Positions 25,463 through 32,516 of a stretch of DNA of 64,000 nucleotides are shown piece by piece (position 1 is the stretch's first letter; each line of letters begins with the position of its first letter). The translations under genes were made by a program, and so were the position numbers. Source of the DNA: Acidaminobacter sp. (lineage in GTDB: Bacteria; Bacillota; Clostridia; Peptostreptococcales; Acidaminobacteraceae); NCBI RefSeq assembly GCF_030247605.1, contig NZ_JAOTSB010000010.1:1-64000 (forward strand), read 5' to 3'. Below the pieces are notes generated by a model. The model saw only the letters and a program-made list of their open reading frames with translations. It made no database searches and was not told where the DNA came from.

Positions 25463-26727
25463 CTCTCCTCTGACAAATTATATTTTCGCTCGTTGTTCTT
25501 CCGGACGACACAATCGGCTAAAGTTGCCCTGCCCATAACAATATCTTCTGCGAGCGCCCGGCAAGTCGGCGCGCCGCATGCGCCGCAGTCAATCCCCGGC
25601 AGCATGTGATACAGCGCCTCGATGCGCGACAGCTTCTCGAGGGCGGTTTTGAAGTCCGCGTCCAGCTTCATGACCGGGAGCGGTTCAATCTCCTCGTCCC
25701 ATTCCAGCATGTCTTCCGTGATCTCACCAAATGCTTCCATGGAGACCTCTTGAGGATATTTTGCCGATAGTCTTCTGATCCTGCCCTTCGCTATAAAGGG
25801 ATTCTCAGGATTCAGAGGCCCGCCGACACAGCCTGTGACACAAGCGTAACCCTCGAAGAAATCGATATCGTTCAGTTTCCCAAGCTCAAGCTGCTCCAGG
25901 ACTTTAATGACTTCATCTATGCCGTCGACCGCAAGATAGTCCTCTGCACCCATGGCGTAGCTTTGGCCGCCCACCATCCCCCAGCCAATCCCTTTGCCGC
26001 TGCACTTCGAAATCTGCTGAACGACTTCAATATCGTCATACATACGCAGGATTTTCGTATAGATGGCTTCCAGGGAAATGGCGCCGTTGATCTGAGACTT
26101 TTCTATGCCGATGGGCTTGCGAATACTCGTAATCTTAGCCGGACATTCGGTCAGGTAAAAGACTCCAATGTCCTCCTGGGCAAGACCCGTCATTTCTTCA
26201 ATTTTCTTTCTGGCGATCCTCGCGGCAACTTCACTTGGCGATTCCAGCTGGCTGATGTGATCGATCAGGGTTGGAAAACGCATTTGAATCAAGCGTATGA
26301 CAGCCGGACAATAAACGGAAATCAAAGGCTTGACATGCCCTTCCTCTTCGACGCGCTTTTTCTGAATCTGTGTGATCAAGTCCGCGGCGTAGGCCACGTC
26401 AAAGACAAAGTCAAAACCGAGCTGATAGAAACCATTCAGTACCTTGTTCATGTCGTATTCCAATCCAAACTGGCCGTAAATCGAAATGGCCGGTAAGGCG
26501 ACATTGTATTTGAATTTCTTAAGCATCTCAAGCGAGTCGGATTGCGCACCTTTGGCATGGTAAGGACAGACTTTGATACACATGCCGCAGTCTATACAGC
26601 GTTCCGTCATGATCTCCGCTTTGCCGTCGCGCACTCGGATCGCCTGAGTGGGGCATCTGTCGAGACAATACGTGCAGCCATTGCAGTAATCCCGCTCTAG
26701 TATGACGGAGTGCAAAAACTTCTCCAT
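25459..26727 (-). CDS. FeFe-hydrogenase-like iron-sulfur protein, probable sensor
   Basis: A 422-residue soluble protein. The N-terminus has two [4Fe-4S] motifs (CNGCTYCLDRCP and CIDCGMCIKVCP). The central part keeps the H-cluster cysteines in altered contexts: SVYCPAVI instead of TSCCPxW, TECPAKI instead of MPCxxK, and YACVTGCVGG. The proton-relay Cys next to the first ligand is absent. The C-terminus has an extra cluster motif CGACGAPTC ending in a distant Cys. This layout fits putative sensory hydrogenases, not a hydrogen-evolving enzyme. Context with ATPase and DRTGG genes supports a signalling role. Confidence 0.82.
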   Translation of the reverse strand: MEKFLHSVILERDYCNGCTYCLDRCPTQAIRVRDGKAEIMTERCIDCGMCIKVCPYHAKGAQSDSLEMLKKFKYNVALPAISIYGQFGLEYDMNKVLNGFYQLGFDFVFDVAYAADLITQIQKKRVEEEGHVKPLISVYCPAVIRLIQMRFPTLIDHISQLESPSEVAARIARKKIEEMTGLAQEDIGVFYLTECPAKITSIRKPIGIEKSQINGAISLEAIYTKILRMYDDIEVVQQISKCSGKGIGWGMVGGQSYAMGAEDYLAVDGIDEVIKVLEQLELGKLNDIDFFEGYACVTGCVGGPLNPENPFIAKGRIRRLSAKYPQEVSMEAFGEITEDMLEWDEEIEPLPVMKLDADFKTALEKLSRIEALYHMLPGIDCGACGAPTCRALAEDIVMGRATLADCVVRKNNERKYNLSEER

Positions 26728-26741
26728 AATTACCTCCAGCC

Positions 26742-27191
26742 CTAAAGTCGAATGACCATTTTAATGCGCGTCGACTCGCCTTTTGCCGACTCAATGACGA
26801 ACTCGTCGCAGCATTTTTTCATGTTCGGAAGTCCCATTCCGGCGCCAAAACCCATTTCGCGGGCAGACGTTTTCGCTGTGGAATAGCCTGCCGTCATGGC
26901 AAGTTCCACATCTTCAATCCCCGGGCCTTTGTCCACGGCCCAGATTTCAATGCGGTCACTCATCAGCATCACCGTGATGACGCCACCCTCTGAGTGGATG
27001 ACAATGTTGATCTCTGCTTCATAGGTCATAACCGCGATGCGGCGGATGATTTCTTTATCCAGGCCTATCTCACGACACTTTTTTTTGATATCACTCGATG
27101 CCGAGCCGGCATGGGCAAAATCTTCTTTCATCACATCGTAATCATAGGCCATTACCGCCGAGGCACGGTCCATTTCCAAGGCTTTGCTCAT
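26742..27191 (-). CDS. Anti-sigma-type ATPase (RsbW/SpoIIAB-like)
   Basis: A 149-residue GHKL ATPase of the RsbW type: YEAEINIVIHSEGG as N box, VDKGPGIEDVELAM as G1 and GFGAGMGLPNMKK as G2. GAGGTGAG lies before the ATG. Known family members bind sigma factors or phosphorylate anti-anti-sigma proteins; no sigma or STAS gene is adjacent here, so the partner may be one of the redox proteins or lie elsewhere. Confidence 0.83.
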   Translation of the reverse strand: MSKALEMDRASAVMAYDYDVMKEDFAHAGSASSDIKKKCREIGLDKEIIRRIAVMTYEAEINIVIHSEGGVITVMLMSDRIEIWAVDKGPGIEDVELAMTAGYSTAKTSAREMGFGAGMGLPNMKKCCDEFVIESAKGESTRIKMVIRL

Positions 27192-27247
27192 AGCGTCTCA
27201 CCTCACTGGTTGATGCGCGCTTGTACTGAGTATGTAGAACTACCGGT

Positions 27248-27604
27248 TTAAAGAGGCACGCCTTCGAGCCCCTGGCCGTACAATATGCCAGATGTAGCGT
27301 ATAAAGTGTGCGGTGTTGAGATTAAAACCATGTCATTTTCCTCGGCAAGCTCGACCACTTCCATCGGCGGGCACTTGCCTCTGACGAAAACGATTGCGCT
27401 TAAATCGAGCATTTCCGCGGTACGTATGACCTGGTTGTTCGTGAGTCCGGTCAGCAGGACACAGTCCTGTGCGTGTTCCGACACAAAGGCGAGCACGTCG
27501 CTCATCAAGTCGGAACTGAAGGCGAAATCGATTTTTTTGTCTGAATATTGTTCTCCGACAATGATCTTGCCGCCCAGCAATTCTACCAATGTTCCGATCT
27601 GCAT
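27248..27604 (-). CDS. DRTGG-domain protein (2)
   Basis: A 118-residue protein with LVELLGGKIIVG, CVLLTGLTNNQVIRTAEMLDLSAI and a C-terminal TPHTLYATSGILY segment, similar in layout to the other DRTGG protein of this operon. ATG at 27604 follows AGGAGG by 5 bases; the longer frame to 27664 lacks support. First gene after the promoter at 27719-27747. Confidence 0.72.
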   Translation of the reverse strand: MQIGTLVELLGGKIIVGEQYSDKKIDFAFSSDLMSDVLAFVSEHAQDCVLLTGLTNNQVIRTAEMLDLSAIVFVRGKCPPMEVVELAEENDMVLISTPHTLYATSGILYGQGLEGVPL

Positions 27605-27718
27605 AAGAACCTCCTGGTCGTATGTCCTGAAGCGCTGCTTCAACTGCATTGAAGGCGCTGTCAACTATTCGCCTGCCCATTTCGGGATAAGAAAGTTAAC
27701 TTTTTAACGATCGGTTTA

Positions 27719-27747
27719 ATTATACCATGATTTATTGCTTTTTTCAC
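27719..27747 (-). promoter_or_regulatory. Promoter of the hydrogenase-like operon
   Basis: Minus strand extended -10 TGGTATAAT with a weak GTGAAA 17 bases upstream. It lies between the ferredoxin-Tmk gene and the DRTGG gene. Confidence 0.5.
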
Positions 27748-27752
27748 GAATT

Positions 27753-28721
27753 CTAATCCTGTTTCATCAAATTGTCCAACAGATTTTTCACGTCTTCGAA
27801 AACAGCTTCGACAGGCCTTGAGGCATCCACCTCAACCATCCGCTCTGAATGCTCTGATAACATAATCCTGTAGCCTTCTCGCACCTTGACGTGAAATTCT
27901 GCAGCTTCGAGGTCCAGTCGGTTGATCTCCCGGCCGGAGTCGCCGTAGACGCGCTTCAGGCCCTCTGCCGGGTCTATATCCAGATAGATGGTCATGTCCG
28001 GCAGAAAATCCTCTGTGGCAAAGCGATTGAGCTCGTAAACCTCGTCCATGCCAATCCCCCGCACATAGCCCTGGTAGACAACGGAGGAGTCCACGAATCT
28101 GTCGAAGAGCACCAGGTCACGCCTGCCCAGTTCCGGCAGCACTTTCTGGGTCAAATGCTGGCGCCTGGCTGCTGCGTAGAGCAGCGCTTCGGTCCGCACG
28201 TCCATTTCTGTGTGCTCGATGTCGAGGATGATTTCGCGAATCTTTTCAGCGATTCTGACGCCGCCGGGCTCCCTGGTGATCATGACGTCCAGGCCAGTTT
28301 TCGTAAAGTAATCCTGGAGCATGGCGAGGAGCGTCGTCTTCCCGGAGCCCTCGCCGCCTTCAAGGCTGACCGTTTTTGTTTTCTTGGCGTCTGGTTGTGA
28401 CCCCGGGATCCTCAGGACATCATAATAAAGTCTCTCGACTTCCTGAATGCCCACTTGCTCATACCTGGTGGTCTTTCCATTCAGATCCACAACTTCAAGA
28501 ATTGGCTCTTTGTCACAGTCTCCCATGCAGCTCGTCTGAACGATTTGTATGTGGTTTATACGGTCCTGTGCCATGAGATCCAACAGCCTGGTCAGGGTCT
28601 GTCTTGCGCCTGCCGTAATGCCGCAAGTCGCCATGCCAATCCTGACCAGGATTTTTTTGTCATCCCGGGACTGGTCCAGCGCAGCGGCGCGAATTTTCGT
28701 CAATTCATCCAGCGATTTCAA
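27753..28721 (-). CDS. tmk: Fusion of [2Fe-2S] thioredoxin-like ferredoxin and thymidylate kinase
   Basis: A single uninterrupted 322-residue frame. Residues 22-110 are a HndB-like ferredoxin domain (RIGMATCGITAGARQT, then SCMGDCDKEPILEV, with three cysteines as in HndB). After a 12-residue linker, residues 118-322 are a complete Tmk: P-loop LEGGEGSGKTT, TREPGG, YAAARRQHL, DRFVDSSVVYQG, and YLDIDPAEGLKR. Tmk makes dTDP from dTMP with ATP. No ATG, GTG or TTG lies near the domain border, so separate translation of Tmk is unlikely. TTG start with GGGGAGG 7 bases upstream. HndB-like genes normally belong to the adjacent hydrogenase-type cluster. Confidence 0.88.
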   Translation of the reverse strand: MKSLDELTKIRAAALDQSRDDKKILVRIGMATCGITAGARQTLTRLLDLMAQDRINHIQIVQTSCMGDCDKEPILEVVDLNGKTTRYEQVGIQEVERLYYDVLRIPGSQPDAKKTKTVSLEGGEGSGKTTLLAMLQDYFTKTGLDVMITREPGGVRIAEKIREIILDIEHTEMDVRTEALLYAAARRQHLTQKVLPELGRRDLVLFDRFVDSSVVYQGYVRGIGMDEVYELNRFATEDFLPDMTIYLDIDPAEGLKRVYGDSGREINRLDLEAAEFHVKVREGYRIMLSEHSERMVEVDASRPVEAVFEDVKNLLDNLMKQD

Positions 28722-28746
28722 TTTATAGCCTCCCCCGTCAAGTGTA

Positions 28747-28855
28747 GGTGACAGGCACCGAGTTAACTTTGGTGCCTGTCACCAATCTCATTTCAGTGCC
28801 TGTCACCAATCTCATTTCAGTGCCTGTCACCAAGTTCATTTCTGTACCAGAGCTT
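28747..28855 (+). repeat. GTGCCTGTCACC repeat array, period 24
   Basis: An inverted pair GGTGACAGGCACC (28747-28759) and GGTGCCTGTCACC (28771-28783) is followed by three tandem 24-bp units beginning GTGCCTGTCACCAA at 28772, 28796 and 28820. The array ends in GTACCAGAGCTT (28844-28855), also found at 37638-37649. No gene in 28722-28869. Confidence 0.85.
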
Positions 28856-28869
28856 CACACAATTAAGAC

Positions 28870-30966
28870 TCAATTCTCTTCGGTTACTTGAGGCTCTGAA
28901 GTGCCATGAAAATAGTCATAAACTTTTTCCGCAGTCCGCCGGTTCATGCCGTCGACCTTGGCCAACTCTTCCACTGAGGCTTCGCGAATTTTATCGATGC
29001 TCTTAAAATACTGCATCAGCTTCAGTCGCCGCTTTTCGCCAACGCCTTCAATCTCGTCCAGCAATGACTGTGTCATATTTTTGCTCCGCAGCGTCTTATG
29101 ATACTCCAGCGCGAATCGGTGCACTTCCTCCTGGATCCCTGCCAGGAAGCGATATAGTTCAGGCTGGGTTCGAATCGCGTAAAACTGGCCGCGGTAATAG
29201 AGCTGGTCCGTCCTGTGATAATCATCCTTGACGAGGCCGGCAATCTCAAGCTCCAGCCCAAGGGCGTTCATGACCTCCAGCACGGCGGAGACGTGGCCTT
29301 TGCCGCCATCGATCAGGATCAGATCCGGGAATTGGGAGAACTTCGCGTTCGCGCTGCTGCCAGCGCCCCATCGGCGTCCTGCCTTGCCTATATAAGTGGC
29401 AGGGGACTCTGCTGCTACAATTGCAGCCGCTGCCGCTTCCTCTCCCACTTCAAAGACATCCTCTTCCCCGGTCAACGCACTTCTATCCAGGCCAACGCCG
29501 ACCACCGATCCCTCCCAGGTGTCGTCCTCCGCCGCAAGTGCTTCCCCAGCATCCTGAGCCTCAACCAGCGCATCGAAGGCAGCCTGCTCCTCAAGACCCC
29601 GCCTGAACCTTCGAAACAAAATTTCCTGCATGGAGCCGTAATCATTCGCGCCCTCAATGGTCTTGACCTTAAAGCGCCTGTAATCCCTGGGCTTCTTCTT
29701 GCCATCTTCATAAACCACCATGGAGCCCACAGAAAGCACCCCATAAATATTCGATATATCATAGGCTTCGATCCTGCGGATTCGCCCTTTCAGTCCCAGC
29801 ATCTCCCGCAGAGCCGTTTCGATCTGATCCGACTTCTCGCGCTCGCGCAGGATCCGTTCCTCAAACTTCTCCAGGTACTCCCTGGCATTTTCGCGCACGA
29901 GATCCAGAAGTTTAATCTTGTCGCCCCGCTGCGGCGCCGTCAGCTTAATTTTGAAAGAAGCCTTCTTCGCCAGAAACGCCTCCAGCAACTCAAAGTCCTC
30001 CGGCAGCCGTTCCACGACGATCTCCTTTGGGAACTCCGTGACGTTGGCGTAGTACTGAAGAATAAAATCATCCAGAAGCGCGTCCGGATCCTGAAGGTAT
30101 TCCTCTTCAAAGACATACTCCTCTTTGCCAATCATCTTGCCGCCCCGCACGGTGAAAATCATGATGCAGATTCGGTTTTCCGTCGCGAAGCTGCCAATCA
30201 CGTCCTGGGAGACGTCGGACTCATAGACCACCTTCTGGCGCTCCATCAGCTGATCGATAGCCATAACCTGATTCCTCAGCGCCGCCGCCTTCTCAAACTC
30301 CAGCGCCGCCGCGGCCGTCTTCATCTCCGCTGTCAGCTTCTCCTTCAAAAAATCCGTCTTCCCGCCCAGAAACTTGAGAATCTCCTCAATCATAGCCCGG
30401 TACTCCGCTTGATGCACGGTGCCCTGACACGGCCCCAGACACTTCCTGATATGAAAATTCAGGCACGGCCGCTCATCCATTTTTTCAAGCCGACGGTTGC
30501 ACTTCCGAATCGGATAGATCTCCTGCAGCGCCTCGATCGTCCTTCGCACCGCCTCAGCGCTGGTATAAGGCCCAAAATAGCGCGCCTTGTCCCGGGACAG
30601 CTGCCGCGTCATGATCAGCCGCGGAAACGGTTCGTCCACCGTCACTTTAATATAGGGATACTGCTTGTCATCCCTCAGCAAAATATTGAATTTGGGCTTA
30701 TACTGCTTGATCAGCGTCTGTTCGAGGATCAGCGCCTCCATCTCAGAATCCGTGAGAATGTACTCGAACTCCTCGACCACCGCGACCATGCTGCGCACCT
30801 TCGGCGCATGGGAATTCAGCGCCCTGAAATAGGAGGACACCCTCTGCTTCAGCCGCTTCGCCTTGCCCACGTAGATCACATTGCCCCATTTATCCTTCAT
30901 CAGATAGACGCCGGGCGTCTCCGGTACCTTCTTCACTTGCGCCTTGATGGTTTCCATGCGCGTCAT
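28870..30966 (-). CDS. uvrC: Excinuclease ABC subunit C (UvrC)
   Basis: Makes the 3' and 5' incisions in nucleotide excision repair with UvrA/UvrB. The 698-residue product is long for the family. It has an N-terminal GIY-YIG nuclease (PGVYLMKDKWGNVIYVGKAK), cysteines of the FeS region (RKCNRR, CLNFHIRKCLGPC), a UVR motif (ALEFEKAAALRNQ), an RNase-H-like C nuclease (EAYDISNIYG, LILIDGGKGH) and C-terminal HhH (IEGVGEKRRLKLM). About 80 Ala/Glu/Gly-rich residues (roughly 462-541) sit just before FPDLILIDGG. ATG at 30966 follows GGAG by 7 bases. Confidence 0.96.
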   Translation of the reverse strand: MTRMETIKAQVKKVPETPGVYLMKDKWGNVIYVGKAKRLKQRVSSYFRALNSHAPKVRSMVAVVEEFEYILTDSEMEALILEQTLIKQYKPKFNILLRDDKQYPYIKVTVDEPFPRLIMTRQLSRDKARYFGPYTSAEAVRRTIEALQEIYPIRKCNRRLEKMDERPCLNFHIRKCLGPCQGTVHQAEYRAMIEEILKFLGGKTDFLKEKLTAEMKTAAAALEFEKAAALRNQVMAIDQLMERQKVVYESDVSQDVIGSFATENRICIMIFTVRGGKMIGKEEYVFEEEYLQDPDALLDDFILQYYANVTEFPKEIVVERLPEDFELLEAFLAKKASFKIKLTAPQRGDKIKLLDLVRENAREYLEKFEERILREREKSDQIETALREMLGLKGRIRRIEAYDISNIYGVLSVGSMVVYEDGKKKPRDYRRFKVKTIEGANDYGSMQEILFRRFRRGLEEQAAFDALVEAQDAGEALAAEDDTWEGSVVGVGLDRSALTGEEDVFEVGEEAAAAAIVAAESPATYIGKAGRRWGAGSSANAKFSQFPDLILIDGGKGHVSAVLEVMNALGLELEIAGLVKDDYHRTDQLYYRGQFYAIRTQPELYRFLAGIQEEVHRFALEYHKTLRSKNMTQSLLDEIEGVGEKRRLKLMQYFKSIDKIREASVEELAKVDGMNRRTAEKVYDYFHGTSEPQVTEEN

Positions 30967-31151
30967 AACCAAACTCCGTTTCGTATTTAAAATGACCATC
31001 GGCAAAAATAAAAACAAAAACTGGCTGCCGATGGTTCCACATCCCCAATCCTTCTCATTTCCATAAACAATTCTACCATATTTTCTGTTTTGATTGGTGA
31101 AAATCGCCGTACGTTGGGTAATAGGTTAACATTACAATAGGAGGTGTTTTC

Positions 31152-31634
31152 ATGAGTCTTTACGATCTTGCCGTCAAAATGGAAATGGACGGTGAACAGT
31201 ATTACCTCGAACTCGCCAATAACGCTGTGAACCCGGGAATCAAGGCTGTCTTTGAACTGATGGCAGCAGACGAACACAAGCACTATGAAATCGTCAGCAA
31301 CATTATATCCGGCAGCGTCCGCTTCATGGAAGGGACCAGTCTGGACACTCTCAAAAGTGTCTTTGCCAAGGCCCTCGAAACCAAAGAATCCCTCGAGATG
31401 CCGGAGCACGCCTTTGAAGCTTACATGAAAGCCGCCGACATGGAACGCAGCTCAATCGAATTCTATAAAGACGCCTATGAGCGCACAAATTCCGACCACG
31501 AGAAAAAAATTCTGATCGAGCTGCAGGAAGAAGAGAATCGTCATCTCATGATCGTCGAAAACCTCGCCGAATACGTCAGACGGCCTGAAGAATGGGTTGA
31601 ATCTGCGGAATTTAATCACATGATGGAGTACTAA
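31152..31634 (+). CDS. Rubrerythrin/ferritin-like diiron protein
   Basis: A 160-residue four-helix protein with two ferritin-like repeats: EMDGEQYYLELA, then ADEHKHYEIV, MERSSIEFYKDAYE, then EEENRHLMIV, giving the E...ExxH pairs of a diiron site. It lacks a rubredoxin domain. Likely peroxide detoxification or iron handling in an anaerobe (family inference). AGGAGG precedes the ATG. It is on its own between uvrC and uvrA transcripts. Confidence 0.87.
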   Translation: MSLYDLAVKMEMDGEQYYLELANNAVNPGIKAVFELMAADEHKHYEIVSNIISGSVRFMEGTSLDTLKSVFAKALETKESLEMPEHAFEAYMKAADMERSSIEFYKDAYERTNSDHEKKILIELQEEENRHLMIVENLAEYVRRPEEWVESAEFNHMMEY

Positions 31635-31648
31635 GTCTATACAAAGCA

Positions 31649-31705
31649 AAAAGGACAATCCGGAAATCGCGTGACGCGAGGCGAATTCCGGATTGTCCTT
31701 TATTT
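31649..31705 (+). terminator. Terminator of the diiron protein gene
   Basis: A 16-bp stem AAAGGACAATCCGGAA / TTCCGGATTGTCCTTT followed by ATTTTG. Confidence 0.88.
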
Positions 31706-31725
31706 TGTGTTTGAAGCCAAAACGA

Positions 31726-31842
31726 GGAAATTGGTGTCAGCGGCCTTTGGCCTATTACGGCCTTTGGCCTATTGCGACCTTTGGCCTATCGCGGCCTTTG
31801 GCCTATCACGGCCTTTGGCCTATCACGGCCTTTGGCCTATTA
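31726..31842 (+). repeat. Six tandem 17-bp repeats (CGGCCTTTGGCCTATYR)
   Basis: Six head-to-tail 17-bp units from 31741 to 31842, each with the palindromic core GGCCTTTGGCC or GACCTTTGGCC. They are preceded by GGAAATTGGTGTCAG, which also occurs at 17360. A single unit with the same leader lies at 3471-3493 on the other strand. Intergenic, just downstream of two converging genes. Confidence 0.92.
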
Positions 31843-31856
31843 CCCCTTCTTCTGCA

Positions 31857-32516
31857 CTATCCAACGCGGCGAATCAGCTTCGCCTGCTGCAAATAGGCGC
31901 ACACGGGCTCTGCCAGATTTTCCGGGAGTCTCAGGCACAAGCGGCCGCCCGTTCCCGCGAGCCTCAAAGTAAGGCGTTCGCCGACCAGCGTGAAGGACTC
32001 AAACTCCTCGTATTGATAAATGCCGCTCGTCGTCATGGCCTTGCTCGACATGCCATAGTGCTTTCGAAAGTTCAATCCTCTCACCAGGATGATGTCGTGC
32101 TGAAAATCAGCCCTGGCAAAGCGGCTGCTGATCAGAAGCAAAGCTTCTGTTATCACAATCCACGTCACAACGCTGGCCACTATGAGACGCGGCTCAATCC
32201 GATCGAGCTGAAACAGCGGAACCATCCCTGTCAAAGCCATGCCCGCGACGGTGAGAATTCGGTCATAAAGCGGCGTTTCGGCGGTTTTAAGGGAAAACCT
32301 GAATTTATAAAGATCCGCGACCTGTCGACTAAGCGCTTCATTGATGGTCATATAGACCAGCGGCTGAAAGACCAGAAAAGCAAACAAAGCAAAATTCCAG
32401 GCTGTCAGCCTGTCATTTTCAAAGGGCTCAGGCACCAGAATAAAGGAGCCAAGCACGAAAAAGAAAGCAGCGATAAAGCTGAAGGTCGCTAAAAAACTAC
32501 GGCTCAGTCGTCTCAT
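31857..32516 (-). CDS. Membrane protein of unknown function, cotranscribed with uvrA
   Basis: A 219-residue protein with about four hydrophobic helices ([73 protein letters not shown]) and a C-terminal soluble beta-rich region of about 80 residues, a layout like DUF5673/PH-like bacterial proteins, but I do not recognise it surely. The ATG overlaps the uvrA stop (ATGA), so it is the third gene of the uvrB-uvrA unit. Function unknown. Confidence 0.7.
   Translation of the reverse strand: MRRLSRSFLATFSFIAAFFFVLGSFILVPEPFENDRLTAWNFALFAFLVFQPLVYMTINEALSRQVADLYKFRFSLKTAETPLYDRILTVAGMALTGMVPLFQLDRIEPRLIVASVVTWIVITEALLLISSRFARADFQHDIILVRGLNFRKHYGMSSKAMTTSGIYQYEEFESFTLVGERLTLRLAGTGGRLCLRLPENLAEPVCAYLQQAKLIRRVG

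Noticed and set aside
29215-30990. 591-codon plus-strand open frame
   Set aside because: It lies entirely antisense to uvrC, has no ribosome binding site and its translation is His/Leu/Arg-rich without domains; a shadow of the real gene.
31741-31842. CRISPR array
   Set aside because: The 17-bp units are directly adjacent with no spacers and no cas genes are present.
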